This document shows positions 45,551 to 58,778 of a stretch of DNA of 64,000 nt, piece by piece (the first letter of the stretch is position 1; each line of letters starts with the position of its first letter). The stretch comes from Conus ventricosus (Eukaryota > Mollusca > Gastropoda > Neogastropoda > Conidae): the NCBI GenBank assembly GCA_018398815.1, contig CM031601.1, forward strand, positions 20,896,466-20,960,465. Direction: 5' to 3'. Under the pieces are notes generated by a model. That model was not told where the DNA came from. It did no database searches and worked only from the letters and a program-made list of their open reading frames with translations. The position numbers were made by a program, and so were the translations under genes.

Positions 45551-46885
45551 TGTCGACCTCGGGTGATGTCAGTGGAGGAAGGACTAGCGCACAGCCCAAA
45601 CACACTCACAGCTTGCTTACGATCTCATTCATATATCATGCATTCGTCACATCAAACCACTAGTAAAGTCTATAACTTTACTACACATGGTCATAGAACG
45701 AAACATCAATGCATATGGAATCAAACAAAATAAAACATTCTCTCTTTCCTGAACTTCACAAAATCATTTATCTAAAACATCATTAACTAACCCGGGTATA
45801 AATAGATTTCTACTTTACCTGGCCAGGTGATCTTAACTATTCACGAATCACTGTCTTTTCTTTTCTTTTCTTGTTCTTTTCACTGTCACTTTCACAAGCA
45901 CGACACAACTGCTGGCACTGGTTTTGGTCTGCTGGCACCGGTCAGGCTGGACTGCTGGCACTGGTCAGGTTGGACTGCCGATGAAAGTGGCGCTGGCCAA
46001 GTATGAGGTCGAACCCCAGTGAAGATAGAACAGTGACTATCAACATCGATCTGTTCTCCTTTCTTTCTTCCTGCATTAACGCATTGCACTCTCTCTCTCT
46101 CTCTCCTAGTCTGCTCTTATCAAATGGACATGGTTGCTTTTCTTTTCTTTTTTTCTTTTCTTTCTTTTCCTCTTCATTAGTTAGCAACTCTCTCTCTCTC
46201 CACATCTCTCCTCAGTCCTTCCTCTGCAGACTATCTCATGCTAATCTCTCAACTTGGTTCTCTTCTCTCCTCCCCTCATCTCCCTGCTTTTCTCTCCTCC
46301 AGAGATTACACTCAGACCTCTCTCTCTCTGTCTCTCTCGTTCTCCCCCTCGTTCTCCCGTTCTCTCACTCCCACATCCTTCTTATTCTGTTCCGATCTGT
46401 CCAAAAAGGGCGAGTACCATTGGTCAGTATTTTTACCCCTGATACCCGAAGTTATCTCCCTCTAATTCCATTGGATATTCAAATCATGACAGTCACGCCT
46501 ACACGCCTTACTCTCTGTGGTGGTCGATTGGTCATTTAATTGATTAGCTAGATTTCACCCCCACCACACACTACCTTCCCCCCCTTTCCTACTTAACTGG
46601 CGCCGTGTGGCTTAAGTCGTGGGCACTGGTCACTCTAAATTGGCTAGATGAGTCTGGCCCAGGCACTGAGATCGGTCCGGGCAGACATCGAGGCGTCGGT
46701 CAAACGGCTTAGTCTGTCTGGGTGGGTCGGACCATCTCCGTGAAGGATGAGAATTAGCCTCCCCCTTGTGCCCAAATTGGCTGAGGTGATGCTTGAAGGC
46801 GTCGGGATGTCTGAGTTTGGACTTATGTCCAGTTGAAGTGGCCGGCGACGGACCACACTTTGGTTGTGTTGAATTTTGACCGTGA

Positions 46886-46887
<2 letters not shown>
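45551..46887 (-). repeat. 5' LTR of the gypsy element
   Basis: The plus-strand ends are TGTCGACC and GACCGTGACA. It is the pair of 40085-41413. The promoter should lie here for minus-strand transcription, but no clear TATA box in that direction was identified. Confidence 0.95.

Positions 46888-46944
<57 letters not shown>
46888..46944. repeat. TG microsatellite (right half)
   Basis: Continuation of the tract at 39991-40084, split by the gypsy element. Confidence 0.95.
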
Positions 46945-46945
<1 letters not shown>

Positions 46946-47384
46946 ACGCGCACGCGTGTGAATGTGTGCATTTGCTGGTGTGAGAGTGTACTTGAGGGTG
47001 GGAATATATGTGTGCGTGACAAGTTGTAACTTAATTCCGTCCACTGTCACATGAAAATAGTTGTCGGGAAGCATATGTCTAGTTAAAAAAAAAGCCTGAA
47101 AATGTCGGTATTTCCGGATGGTGTTTTTGTTGTTGTTTGTTTTGTTTATTGTCTCCATCAGCAGGAACGTGACCATAAGTTGTGTTGAAGATAGTTAGAT
47201 TAACTTGCTGGTACTTAAGTCCTAATTGAATTTCGTCTGCCAATGCTGTAACCTTTGTTACGACCACGTTGGACTACCCAACTGCCAGAACAGGTAGGTG
47301 CTCAGATCAGGCAAGCAGCGTTCAACATGGTGAAGCTCTGCAAAGGGGCAGGTGATATATCCACTTCTGACAAGTCACATACCC
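46945..47384. other. Unique sequence without a recognisable gene
   Basis: Short frames on the minus strand show no family motif. The stretch lies between the TG repeat and the satellite. Confidence 0.5.
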
Positions 47385-48545
47385 AAGTCCTGACAAGTCA
47401 TACTTCCTGACGAGACATACCCAAGTCCTGACAAGTCATACTTCCTGACAAGTCACATACCCAAGTCCTGACAAGTCATACTTCCTGACAAGTCACATAC
47501 CCAAGTCCTGACAAGTCATACTTCCTGACAAGTCACATACCCAAGTCCTGACAAGTCATACTTCCTGACAAGACACATACCCAAGTCCTGACAAGTCATA
47601 CTTCCTGACAAGACACATACCCAAGTCCTGACAAGTCATACTTCCTGACAAGTCACATACCCAAGTCCTGACAAGTCATACTTCCTGACACGTCACATAC
47701 CCAAGTCCTGACAAGTCATATTCCTGACAAGACACATACCCAAGTCCTGACAAGTCATACTTCCTGACAAGTCACATACCCAAGTCCTGACAAGTCATAC
47801 TTCCTGACAAGTCACATACCCAAGTCCTGACAAGTCATACTTCCTGACAAGTCACATTCCCAAGTCCCGACAAGTCATACGTCCTGACAAGTTACATACC
47901 CAAGTCCTGACAAGTCATACTTCCTGACAAGTCACATACCCAAGTCCTGACAAGTCATACTTCCTGACAAGTTACACACCCAAGTCCTGACAAGATATAC
48001 TTCCTGACAAGACACATACCCAAGTCCTGATAAGTCATACTTCCTGACAAGTCACCCATGAGTGACACGTCACATACCCAAGTCCTGACAAGTCATTCCC
48101 AAGTGCTGACAAGTCAAACTTCCTGACAACCCACGTTCTGACAAATGCATGCTTCCTGACAAGCTGCATATCCACTCCCTAACAAGCTACATACTCCTAA
48201 CAAGCACATACTTCCTGACAAGCTACATACTCCCTGACAAGCTACATACTCCCTAACAAGCACATGCTTCCTGACAAGCTACATATTCCCTGACAAGCAC
48301 ATACTCCCTGACAAGCTACATACTCCCTGACAAGCCACATACTCCCTGACAAGCCACATACTCCCTGACAAGCCACATACTCCCTGACAAGCACATACTT
48401 CCTGACAAGCTACATACTCCCTGACAAACACATAATCCCTGACAAACACTCCCTGACAAGCACATACTCCCTGACAAACACTCCCTGACAAGCACATACT
48501 CCCTGACAAGCTACATACCCACTTCCTTACAAGTCACATACCCAC
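47385..48545. repeat. Satellite with 40-bp dimeric unit and a ~20-bp derivative
   Basis: From 47385 to about 48060 the unit alternates CCTGACAAGTCATACTT (about 18 bp) and CCTGACAAGTCACATACCCAAGT (about 22 bp), giving a higher-order period near 40 bp and roughly 17 copies. From 48120 to 48545 a related ~20-bp monomer (CCTGACAAGCTACATACTC) dominates. The minus-strand frame 48509-48279 is its translation. Confidence 0.95.
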
Positions 48546-50382
48546 TTCTTTCTGATTTATCATTGTACAGTATGTCCGGCTTCAAGTCCAGAGACACATG
48601 GTCATTAGCCGGTGATTTTTTGAAAACAGCCCAGTTTTCATTAACCTATTTTTGATGTTGTCCGAATGACGCCGAGCAACACTTGAATGACATGCAAGAC
48701 TGTGCAATTGAACACCAGGTAATCCAACGAAATTCACAGCTCTTTGTCCAGTATGGCAAGTGATTTGAAAAGTAACTGTTTTTAACCATGCTTTGTGATA
48801 TTGCGATGCACTGCGTTTCTTTCAAATTGGTGAATATTGAATTGGAGTTGGTAATAAAATGAAAAACCTTACAACATGTCTCTGTTGTGTTGTTGTACTG
48901 TTTCACTTGTTGCAGTTGAACACTATTTAACACAAACGCAATGTCATGTCCGTGCAAGGTCAAATGTGAGTTGATATACAGCTGGCTTGTAAAGTGCTTT
49001 AAATTTATTTTATCTTAAAAAGTTTAAGTACTGCATCCTCCAAACATGAACAAACAAATCACAAGACAAAACATAACGCGTTTCGACCTCATAGGTCTCC
49101 TTCAGACAAGATAGGATAACAAAAATGAAAAACGAGCAATCACATATCTCGTAAAATTCGGCGCAAGATGGGCTTTGAGTTTGTTTGAATCTGTGATGAT
49201 GTTGCCTGTTTTAGTCATAACACTGACACAAATGCTGATCACCAAAAAGCATTCATGTCAACTCGTGAGGTAATAATTTATAACTGCATTTTATTGAACA
49301 CCAGTGCAGCGACATGGCGTTGGCATCTTCAGAATCCAACTGAACCAGACTATCGCCAGTGAAAAAAGTTTCTTTTTTTGAATAGACGAGTTTGATAGAG
49401 ATCCCATCTTCAAGGGAGGGTGCATGAGTTCAGAACCAACGTGCAGACACTCATTTGTTACATGATAATGACTCTGTTCTTAGGCCTGCTGAGAGCGATG
49501 GAATAATTTGTCAAAGATGTGAAAGAATGAAGTGGGGGAGGTAAGGTAAGGTAATGTTGTTTATAGCCCAGCTGACCGCAATATCAGGGCTGTTGGTGCG
49601 TTGAAGTCAACTCGCAAGTAATTAAAAAAAAATTCACACAATCTTAAAAACACTTCTCAAAACACACTAGAAACTTCGTCTAAAAGCTTTCTTCTGTAAA
49701 ATCTTGTTTAAAAAAAAAAAAAATCTCTTGCAGAAAATCAAAGATCATATCAGGTGGGACAGCTTTGAACAAGGTTTTCATGGAATCTTCTGTAACGTGT
49801 TTATGTCTCAAACCGTGCAAGTTCCAACACTCTAGAAGACTATGTTTCACTGTGAGTGGTGCATGACATGGAATGCACCACGGAGCTTCTTCACCTTATA
49901 AAAGATAAGAATGAGTGTAAAACGAGTGGCCTGTATGCAAACGGCACAAGACTGCTTCTTCTTTACGGCTGCCTCGGAAACATGGTAAAATTCTGTCAGG
50001 TTTGGACGGATACTTAATAGTTTGCTATCCGTCAGAAGTGGGGGATAAAGCAACAGAAAACATGGGGGGGGGGGGGGGGGGGCTGGATTACTTGCAGATA
50101 GGCGTAATGAGACACTGTGCTGCAGGAACATTACGTGAGAGATCAACTTTCTTTGGCATTTTTGTGTACATGGTTCATAGTCCGGGTTCAGTGACTTCTT
50201 TCTCCACTCTCACTCTACCACCCCCTCCCCCCACATACACACACCTCTCTCTCTCTGTCAAACACACACACACACGCACGCACGCATACACACTCACACA
50301 CACGCACACACACACACACACACAGAGTAACCGCTGATCTTCTTTTACCTATACGCATACATACTCATCCCTTCCCTCTTTC

Positions 50383-50386
<4 letters not shown>
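48546..50386. other. Mostly non-coding; one dispersed repeat
   Basis: Contains the minus-strand match (49020-49160) to the repeat at 2262-2375, a G-run at 50066-50082 and CA-rich patches from 50265. A short patch near 49560-49600 (TTATAGCCCAGCTGACCGC) looks like a dispersed-repeat end. No gene was recognised. Confidence 0.5.

Positions 50387-50432
<46 letters not shown>
50386..50432. repeat. CA microsatellite bordering LTR element 2
   Basis: About 23 CA units, ending five bases before the LTR start at 50437. A short CA tract also follows the element at 58761-58778. Confidence 0.95.
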
Positions 50433-50436
<4 letters not shown>

Positions 50437-52605
50437 TGTCACGACCGACCCCTGGAGGTCTGCCCTGACAGGATCGGTCTAGGTGGGAGTGAAGGGAGTG
50501 ACTGACCTCATACGCTCCGCAAGAGACCACACAATAAAGATTACGATACAACACCCCATTTATTCACACCAGCCAAATAAACATTCCAACACACGCACCA
50601 TGCACGATCACAATCAAGCACTCCAACGCACACAACATGCACAATCACAATCAAGCACTCCCACACCCACAACATGCACGATTATAAATAAATATTTCGC
50701 CATACGACGTACACAATCACAATTACAGCATTCCAGCACATATGACATATACACAATTATAAAGAAATATTTCCAGTATCGATCCTTTCTCACACCATGG
50801 AGTGCGTCCACATCCCTGCCCCTGTCAAGTCCGCTGGGAGCACCCTGTCGCACTAGGTGCTCCGAGCCGGGTTGGTTCTCGCAGGGAGTCGCCCAAAGCC
50901 GACACCCTCGACTCCCAAGCGGGCAGTGAAGAGCGTGTCCCGGGGGGGGGGGGGGGGGGGGACTAGCTGTTACTGGAGGTCCTGGACGGGGTCCAGGCCG
51001 GCCAGTCAAGACGGCGGGCTCCTCTAGCAGTCCACGGTCCCGACCAAGGCGTGGCCTCGACCAGCGCGTGGCACCATCCCGTCCGTGGTCTCAGCCAGAA
51101 CGTGGCCTCGACCAGCACGTGGCACCATCCAGTTCGTGCTCCAGGTGAAGCCCCCGGGAGGGGGGAGGACGTAGCTGGGAGGAGAGTCGGAGAGGAGGAA
51201 AAGAAGAAGGAAGGAGGAAGGAAGAAGGGTACTGGAACCCTGCCGTCAGTACAGTCTGACCATTGCTGTCAAGTCTCAACAGCCACTCGCATGATGGGCG
51301 AGGGGAAGTGCATCAAACGCACACAGTAAACCCATTGAATCAAGTTTTCTCACACAATGCAGGCAAAAGACTGAAACAAATCAACAGGCCCAAAACAAAA
51401 AGAACTACTTCCCCCTTCCTCCCCACTCCCCTTTAAACCTTTTTCCCTTTCCCTGGGAAAAAAACCCCAACCAGCGACCATCGCTCAAAAAACTGCCACC
51501 ACATTTGAAAAATAGCAATTCAATGGCAAAAAACTGTCACACTTTAAAAACACTTTTCCAAAACAACAAAAATCTCCAACCCGAAACCGAACGAAAAATC
51601 ATCGAAAGGGCACGCCCGCGAACAAAAAAACCGCTCTCCTTGCAAAACACAAACAACGGTGGCCAAAGGGAAAAAAAAACCGGGGCGAATGGGACGGGGG
51701 GCGGACGAGCAGACCAAGCAATTTCCCAAAACCCCTGAATCACCGGGTTCCCTCCCTTTCCCCCACCGACAAAAACCGCATCACCAAAGCAAAACGGGAG
51801 AAAGAATTTTGGAAAAAAATTAAAAAGGGGCCGGGTTAAAGATTTAAATTTAACCAAAAAAAAGGGTTTTCACCCCAAATATTTCTTTTAAAAAAAATTT
51901 TTTCGAAAAAAAAAGAAAATTGCGCAAAAGAAAGACAACCCGGGCAAAACAAAAACCCAAAATCAAAACAAACAGACCACGAAACTGATGCTTACCAGCT
52001 ACCCGGGGGTTGACCCCGAAGGGGCGGGTAAAAGGAAACTCTCTCAAAACCCTCTGCCCGCGAAGGCAGAGGCGAAAGATCGGAAACAAAGAAATGATGC
52101 CCCCTTCCTACGGGGCCGACGCAGGAAGGGAAAGGGTACTGACTGTACCCCTCGATGATAGGTAAAAAACCAGGGCTGGAGCAGGCGCCCCCAGAGACAT
52201 CTTCCGCTCGAGTGAAGAGCAAACCCCCCCCGCAATGGGGCCAACATGCCAAAGCGCGTCACAGAGTGGGGGCATTTCTTCAAACTAAAAGAAACGAGAA
52301 CCCTGCGACCGGGAAAAAGACAGGCGAGAGGCCGAAAAAGACAGAAATTTCGAGAGAAAGGTAAAAAAAAAACCCGGGCCCCCCCTGAACTGCAGGATGA
52401 ATTTGCACGGGCGGTTTGGGAAAAGAGAGAGAGAAAGGAAAAACAAACCGAATTGAGCTGAACCCCACCCCAAAGGGGCAACTGCACCCAAAAACCACCC
52501 AAGGGACGGAAACACGACAACAGCAACGGGCAATAAACAAATAAGTAAAATTTCCCCCACCCTAGGTGGGTCGAACTCCTAGGCCTCGTGACAAAACCCC
52601 CGACA
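50437..52605 (-). repeat. 3' LTR of element 2
   Basis: The first ~910 bp (plus strand) are clean; from about 51350 the text turns noisy. It pairs with 56623-58762. Purine-rich AGAAGGGGGG lies next to its right edge on the coding strand (about 52611-52622), a plausible polypurine tract. Confidence 0.88.
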
Positions 52606-54299
52606 AAAAACCCCCCTTCTAAAAAAAATCCCGTTTCTTGAGATACATTTCTCCCCTTTTAAAATTGTCCCCCATGTGCAAAATTCACAACAAAAGGGAC
52701 CGAAAACCCCAAATCTCTGTGAACGGGCAGAGTACCAAAAACCCAAAACCAAAAAATTTTAAAGATAGAAACACACCGAGAAATCCCAATAACCCCACAA
52801 TTTTTCAAACAACAAAACGAACCTTCCAACCCCGAAAGAAACCAAACCGAACCATTGGGGGGAATTTCCCCTTTTGTTAACATCACGAATGAAAAAACCC
52901 TTTTCCCCCACCTGATACAGAGACCAAAAAAGGGGTAAAACCCTTTTTTGGGGGAGGTGTCCCTCTGACTTAAATTTTTCCCAAAAGCAAAAAACGGGGC
53001 TCGGGAAAAATTCCCCAACCGTAAAAACGGGAAAACCCCTTTATATGACGGAAAAGGAACCAGACTCAGCACCCACTGCCAAAACCCTGATCGGCCCACT
53101 GACTGGCCGTATCCGGCCCCGCCGGAGAGGGTTTTGAACGCCCCCCCGTTTCAAACTTCCGGCCCAAAAAACTTCTTTGGGGCCCCCCAGTGCGCTTTCC
53201 AAAAAAAGCCTGAAGATTCCCCCAAAAGTAGGGGCATCGATAGTCCTAACCCGGGGCAGCCCCCTGTGTATCGACTCCCAGATTCTACCACCTTAAACCC
53301 AAGTGTAGGGGGGGACCCGATCGAAGGAGGAAATTTAAAGGGGCCCCCAAACCCGGCACCCCAAAACCCTTTCTGAATGCCCCCCCAACCCCCTGGCCTG
53401 ACCCTAGGGAAAACGCTCAAGCTTCCCCCTTTGGCGGTTTCCGTTGGCAGCAAACGCCCAACCGGGGGGCAGTAAATTCCAAAACCCTTTAGTTTACCCG
53501 GCCAGAAAAAACCTTCCTAAAATCGCTCGAGAGTCCCCCTTGGGAGCCCAAAGACCACCCCCTGGGGGAAACGTGGGCCGCCGGAGGACAGAACCCCCCA
53601 ACTTTGGGGAACAACAACCCGCTTGGCCCCAAAAAGAAAAAGCCTGATGGAAACCCAAAAAAGGAAACCCCCTTTTGGAGCTTGAAGCTCACCTTGGCCC
53701 TGTTTGGGCAGACCCGAGCGGGAACCCACCACCAGTTGTCGCAGGGGGTTGGGGCATCCAAGTCCCTGGCCAGAAACGGATAAAGCAAAAGGATCGGCCC
53801 CTTTCCCCAAAAACCCGTCAGAGATCGGGGGAGAACGGGACGCAATTCCCTTTTTCCTGCTTCTTAAACTTTTGGGGCGGTGGGGACTCCCACACACGCC
53901 TGTACGGGCAATCCGTAAACACGGACTGACTGCGTTTCCCTTTTGGGGAAGGTGATAGTAACCCTATGGGAAAAGGGGGTACAGGGGGGCTCCAAACCCC
54001 GAAAGGGCCCCAAAACTTTCCCCCCCGAAGAAAGGGGGGGGAGATGGAAAAAAGTCCCAAAAAACGGGTGGAGGTAAAACCCCTCCAACCCGCCCAACCC
54101 CATAACCAAACGCCCCCGCCGGGGCCTTTGGGGAAACTAAACCTTATCAACAAAGTCGTTTTTATGCCCTGAACCCCGATGGGTTTGACCAAGGAGGGAA
54201 AAACCCAAAAGAGAGAAACACTGGGCACTCTGAAAAACACCAGAAGCGGGAGGGGGCCCCCCCTTACCGAGGGACGGGGGAAAGTTGGGAAAAGGGCCC

Positions 54300-56600
54300 G
54301 CCCCACCCTACCCCGCGGCTTTGGGGCAATCTTTCCCAATGTGGGGCCCGGGCGACCACAAAGAAAACAAAAGCCGGGGGGGCTGAAATCCCCCCATGAA
54401 CCCGCCTGGGCCCTTTTTCACAACCCACTTTGCAGTTGTCGGGACCCTTTTAGGGTATTAAAACCTGGGAGGGGTTCCTCTTTCCCTATCTGGGCCATGC
54501 CCCCTAAGCCCCGCGAGCTTCACAAACACCTCAGCGGTGTTTAATCGGGGAGCCCCCGAAACCTGAAAGGGGGCTGTTCCCCGCCTAAACCGGGGCCTCA
54601 ACACCCGGGGACCCAGTGTTTTTGAGCTTTTTCAAAGAGGATCAGATCCCCCAGCTCCAACTTAGCAAAAATTTACGCCAGTACCCTAAAAGTTTTGCGC
54701 ACCAAACACCAAACTGCACGAAGGTCCCCGGGCAATTTTTCTTCCCCAAAAAAGGACCTGAACTTCCCCTCCTGTAAATTTTTCTGGGTAAGGTTTGGGA
54801 AAAGCTTTCGCAGGGGGCCCAAATGCAAAGTCTGCATAAGACGCAAACCCTTTCCCAATTTTGGGGTTTAACCCCAAAACCCCCCTTTCAGCAACCCAAA
54901 AAAAAAGAAAAAAAAAGGGGCTACCTTTTGTTCCCTCAACAATTTGGGAAAAACAACAACCCGGCCAAAAAAGTTTTTAAGAACTTTTCAAGCCTTTACT
55001 AGGTTTTGAACTCTGGGAAACTTTAACTTGGGGCCCCCAAAAACCCATCAACCCCCTTTTGATTAACCCCCCGAAATTCCCGATCGGGAGACCGCGAAAA
55101 AATTTTTTCCATCCCCCCTACGCAGAGCCTCCATCCGCTATTTCTTCCCCCCCGGAGGGCTTCCTGCCTAGCAGCCCCTCCCCACCTGACGGGAGCCTCC
55201 CCCCTTAAACCCGAGCCCCCTTCTTCCTTTCGAAAGGGGCCCCGTCCGGGCAGCCCTTCTCTTTCGCCATAGCCTCTTTCCCCATGCATAATCTCCGTCC
55301 CGTCAACTCCTCTCTGCGCAGAGCCCTCCTTTTCTAAACAAAACCTCCTCCCTACGCTCTTCCCCCACGGGGGGCCTCATCCTTTCCCCTCGCTGTCGCT
55401 CCAGAAAAATAAGGACAGAAAGGGGATATCCTGAGCGGGGTTTCCCCCACTCCCGAACCGGGAGGGTGGGCCCGTCTTTACCCCGTCCCCTTTGGGGCCG
55501 ACCTTACCATGAGGAAAAATCTCCCCGGGGGGATACTCCCCTTTCGAGGGGAAGGGCCTGGAGAGGGGAAAGGTTTTGGTCTCTTTTGGGGCCCACCCAG
55601 AAGCCCCTAGATTGCTTCGCATGCACTGGCGCTTCCGGCTGAAGTGCCATTTGGGGTCCCCCAAAAGGAAACCCCCCCCCGGGGGAAGAGGAAATAAAAA
55701 ATACCACGGGCTAACCCGCTACAGCACTTGGGAAAAAGGGAAAGTTTAAACCCGGGGGCCAATTCGGGGACTAAAAAATAAGGGGCTAAAAATTTAAAAT
55801 TTTTAATAAACCCTTTTTCTTCGACGCCCGCGCGCCATACCAAACCCGCGCCGGGCCCTCGCCATGACAACAAAAAACCCCACAGTTTTTTCCAAAAAAA
55901 GGGGAAAAAAAAAATTCCACCAAAAGAAAAAAAAAAAAAAATAATTTTTTTGGGGGGTGTGTATAGGGGTTTTTATGTGTTTGTGGCGTGTGTGCGGGCA
56001 AGTTCCGGCGCTCCCACTCGGGGAACACCGGGGCCAAAAAGCACACAACAGTGTGGTGGGGCCACCGAAAAAAAAACAAAAAAAAAAACTATGGTTTCCG
56101 GTTTCCCCCCCTCTGGGAACAAACCCCGCTCCCACAGCACGAGCAACAGGGTTTTGGGGCTGGCCGAAAAAAAAACCAAAAAAAAAACCTAAACAAACGG
56201 GGTCCCAAAAGAAAAAAAAAACACACTAAACGGGCCCAACAACCCCCCGTACTTAACAACCGGGAGAGAGAAAAAAAAAAAAAAGAAAATGGCTAAATAC
56301 CCAAAACAGGAATGGAAGACGGGGCGGGAAAAGAAGGGGAAAAACTAAAGGCCCTTTCCTGGTGAGGGACCCGCGGAAGGAGGTCTGGACGCGGGGCGAC
56401 TCCCCCTTTGGGCCACCTCGAAAATCCCGAGTCAAGCCGGGTGTTCCCCGCGGCCACAACAAACCCCTTTACGCTAGAGTCACCCCGCCCAAACCCCCCC
56501 CGGGAAAAAACACGACAAACTGACAAAAAAAAAACAAAACAGGGCAAAACCAAAAAAAGGTTTCTCTTTCGAAACGAGAGAGAGACAGCCAGAGCCCTTT
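54300..56600 (-). pseudogene. Gag-like region of element 2 (poor sequence)
   Basis: On the minus strand near 54870-54680, frames contain KGFASYAD, KAFP, and, in a neighbouring frame, FFGEEKLPGDLRAVWCL, a pattern like the retrotransposon gag capsid domain. Near 54390-54340 the string CFLCGRPG is followed by an out-of-frame histidine and C-P-K, matching a CCHC zinc knuckle with one frame slip. Upstream (55290-55020) the product is charged and glutamate/arginine-rich. No protease, reverse transcriptase or integrase motif could be read in 52605-54300. Confidence 0.5.
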
Positions 56601-56618
56601 AATCCCGGACAGCCCCCA
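56601..56618 (-). other. Primer binding site, tRNA-Pro-like
   Basis: Four bases inside the 5' LTR the coding strand reads TGGGGGCTGTCCGGGATT. It equals the classic tRNA-Pro primer site except for one missing C, which could be a sequence error. Confidence 0.7.
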
Positions 56619-56622
56619 CAAT

Positions 56623-58762
56623 TGTCCCGACCGACCCCTGGGGGGCTGCCCTGACCAGGACGTTTAAAAGGGGAAGTGAAGGGAGTGACGACCTCATACG
56701 CCTTCCGCAAGGGGACCCCACAAAAAAGATTACGAAACAACAAAACCCCCAATTTTTTCAAAACCACCAAATAAACAAACCAACACAAAGCCCAAGCCCA
56801 TCACAATCAACACTCCAAAGCCCAAAAACAACATGCACAATCACAACAACACTCCCCCCACCCACAACATTCACGATTAAAAAAAAAATTTCGCCAACGA
56901 CGTACACAATCACAATTAAAAGCATTCCCAACACATATTACATTTTAACCCCAAATTTTAAAGAAATATTTTCCCCGTATCGACCTTCTCACCCATGGAG
57001 TCGTCCCCATCCCTGCCCCCGTCAATTTCCCTGGGAGCACCCCTTTGCACTAGGGCTCCGGAGCCGGGGTTTGGTTTTCGCAGGGGGTCCCCCCAAAAGC
57101 CACCCCCTCGACCCCAAGCGGCAGTGAAAACGTGTCCCGGGGGGGGGGGGGGGGGGACGTAGCTTTTACTGGAGGGCCTGGACGGGGGCCCCGGCCCGGG
57201 GCCCGTTTCCCCCCCCCCGACGGCGCTCCCTTTTAGCATTTCCAAAGGGCCCGACCAAGGGGTGGGCCCCGGGCCAGCGCGTTTGGGACCCCTTTCCCCT
57301 CCGGGTCTCAGCCAGAACGTGGCCACACCAGCACGGGCACCATCCAAATTTGTGTCCAGGGGAAACCCCCGGGAGGGGGGAGGACGTAGCTGGGAGGAAG
57401 TCGGAGAGGGGGAAAAAGAAGAAGGAAGGGGGAAAGGGAAGAAGGGTACGGGGAACCCTGCCGCCAGTACAGTCTGACCATGCTGTCAAGTCTCAACAGC
57501 CACTTCGCATGATGGGCGAGGGAAGTGCATCAAACGCACACAGTAAACCCATTGAATCAAGTCTTCTCACACGATGCAGGCAAAAGACTGCATCAAATCA
57601 ACAGGCCACAAAACAATATGAACTATCTTCACCCTTCTCTCACTCACGCTTAACGTTTTTCCTTCCCTAGGAAATAAACCAACACAGCGACCATCGCTCA
57701 ATAACTGCCACCACATTTGCAAATAGCAATTCAATGGCACAACTGTCACACTTTACAAACACATTCAAAACAACACAAATCTCCAACCACGCATCCGAAC
57801 GACAAATCATGCGCAACGCACGCCCGCGAACATAAAACTCGCTCTCCTTGCACACACAAACAGACGGTTGGCCGAAGGATAAAAGTCCGGCGAATGTGAC
57901 AGGGCGGACGAGCGAGACCAGCAAGTTCCAACCCTGAATCACCAGGTTCTCTCTCCCTTCCCCACCGACTACCGCATCACCAGATGCATAAACAGAGAAA
58001 GAATTTTTGGAAATAATTTAGAATGGCCAGTTAAAGATTGAATTAACCAAGAAAAGGTTTCACACAATATTTCTCTTACAATTTCGAAAACAAAAGAAAA
58101 TTGCGCAAAAGAGAAGACTAAGCCGGCTAACAACAACAAATCAAAACAAACAGACCACGAAACTGATGCTTACCAGCTACCCGTGGTGACCCCGAAGAGG
58201 CGGGTCAAAGGACTCTCTCTCTAACCCTCTGTCCAGTCGAGAGGACAGAGGCGAAGATGCGGAAACAGAAGAAATGATGTCCCTCTCCTACAGCCGACTG
58301 CAGGAATTGAAAGTACTGACTGTACTCTCGATGATAAGGTAAAGAACCAGGACTGGAGCAGGCGCCCCCAGAGACATCTTCCGCTCGAGTGAAGAGCTAA
58401 CCTCCCCCAGCAATGGCGGCCAACATGCCATGCTGCGTCACAGAGTGAGCATACTTCAAACTAAAAGAAACGAAGCACGTGCGACAGGTAAAAAGACAGG
58501 CGAGAGGCCGACAGACAGAAAGTTCGAGAGAAAGGTACCGCCACCCGTGAACTTGCAGGATGAATAGCACGGGCGGTGGAATTAGAGAGAGAGAGAGAGA
58601 GAAAGCAAACCGAAGTTGAGCTGAACCACACCAAGTGCAACTGCACCACAAGCCACCCTAAGGGAACGGATAACACGACAACAGCAACGACAATAAACAA
58701 ATAAGTAATTCCGCCACCCTAGGTGGGTCGAACGTCGTAGGCCTCGTGACAAACTCGTGACA
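56623..58762 (-). repeat. 5' LTR of element 2
   Basis: Noisy up to about 57460, then clean. It ends GTGACA at 58762. At 2.1 kb it is long for a Ty3/gypsy LTR. Confidence 0.88.
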
Positions 58763-58778
58763 CACACACACACACACA

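Larger units (their letters stand above)
51350..57460. other. Low-consensus-quality block 3
   Basis: Here the LTR pair gives a direct test. The part of the 3' LTR inside the block (51350-52605) is noisy, while its partner outside the block (57560-58762) is clean; the part of the 5' LTR inside the block (56623-57460) is noisy while its partner (50437-51340) is clean. Errors mostly lengthen homopolymers or replace a base by its neighbour. The noise follows position in the assembly and not the repeat unit. Confidence 0.9.
50437..58762 (-). mobile_element. LTR retrotransposon 2 with 2.1-kb LTRs
   Basis: LTRs at 50437-52605 and 56623-58762 start TGTC(A/C)CGACCGACCCCTGG and end CTCGTGACA on the plus strand, with 8-bp inverted ends TGTCACGA and TCGTGACA. 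Flanks CATAC (50432-50436) and CACAC (58763-58767) may be a 5-bp target duplication with one change. The coding strand is minus, because a tRNA-Pro-like primer site follows the LTR at 56618 and gag-like sequence reads that way. The interior is only 4.0 kb, too short for a full gag-pol, but it lies in poor sequence. Class: probably Ty3/gypsy. Confidence 0.85.

Noticed and set aside
48279..48509. Cysteine/valine-rich 76-codon minus-strand frame
   Set aside because: Pure translation of the satellite monomer.
47385..48545. Regular direct repeats resembling a CRISPR array
   Set aside because: There are no unique spacers: the sequence between repeats is itself the repeat, no cas genes exist, and the DNA is animal. 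The same applies to 10575-12380.
51544..57489. Many frames of 60-170 codons on both strands
   Set aside because: They lie in poor-quality sequence or in LTRs, and the matching clean LTR copies do not keep them open.
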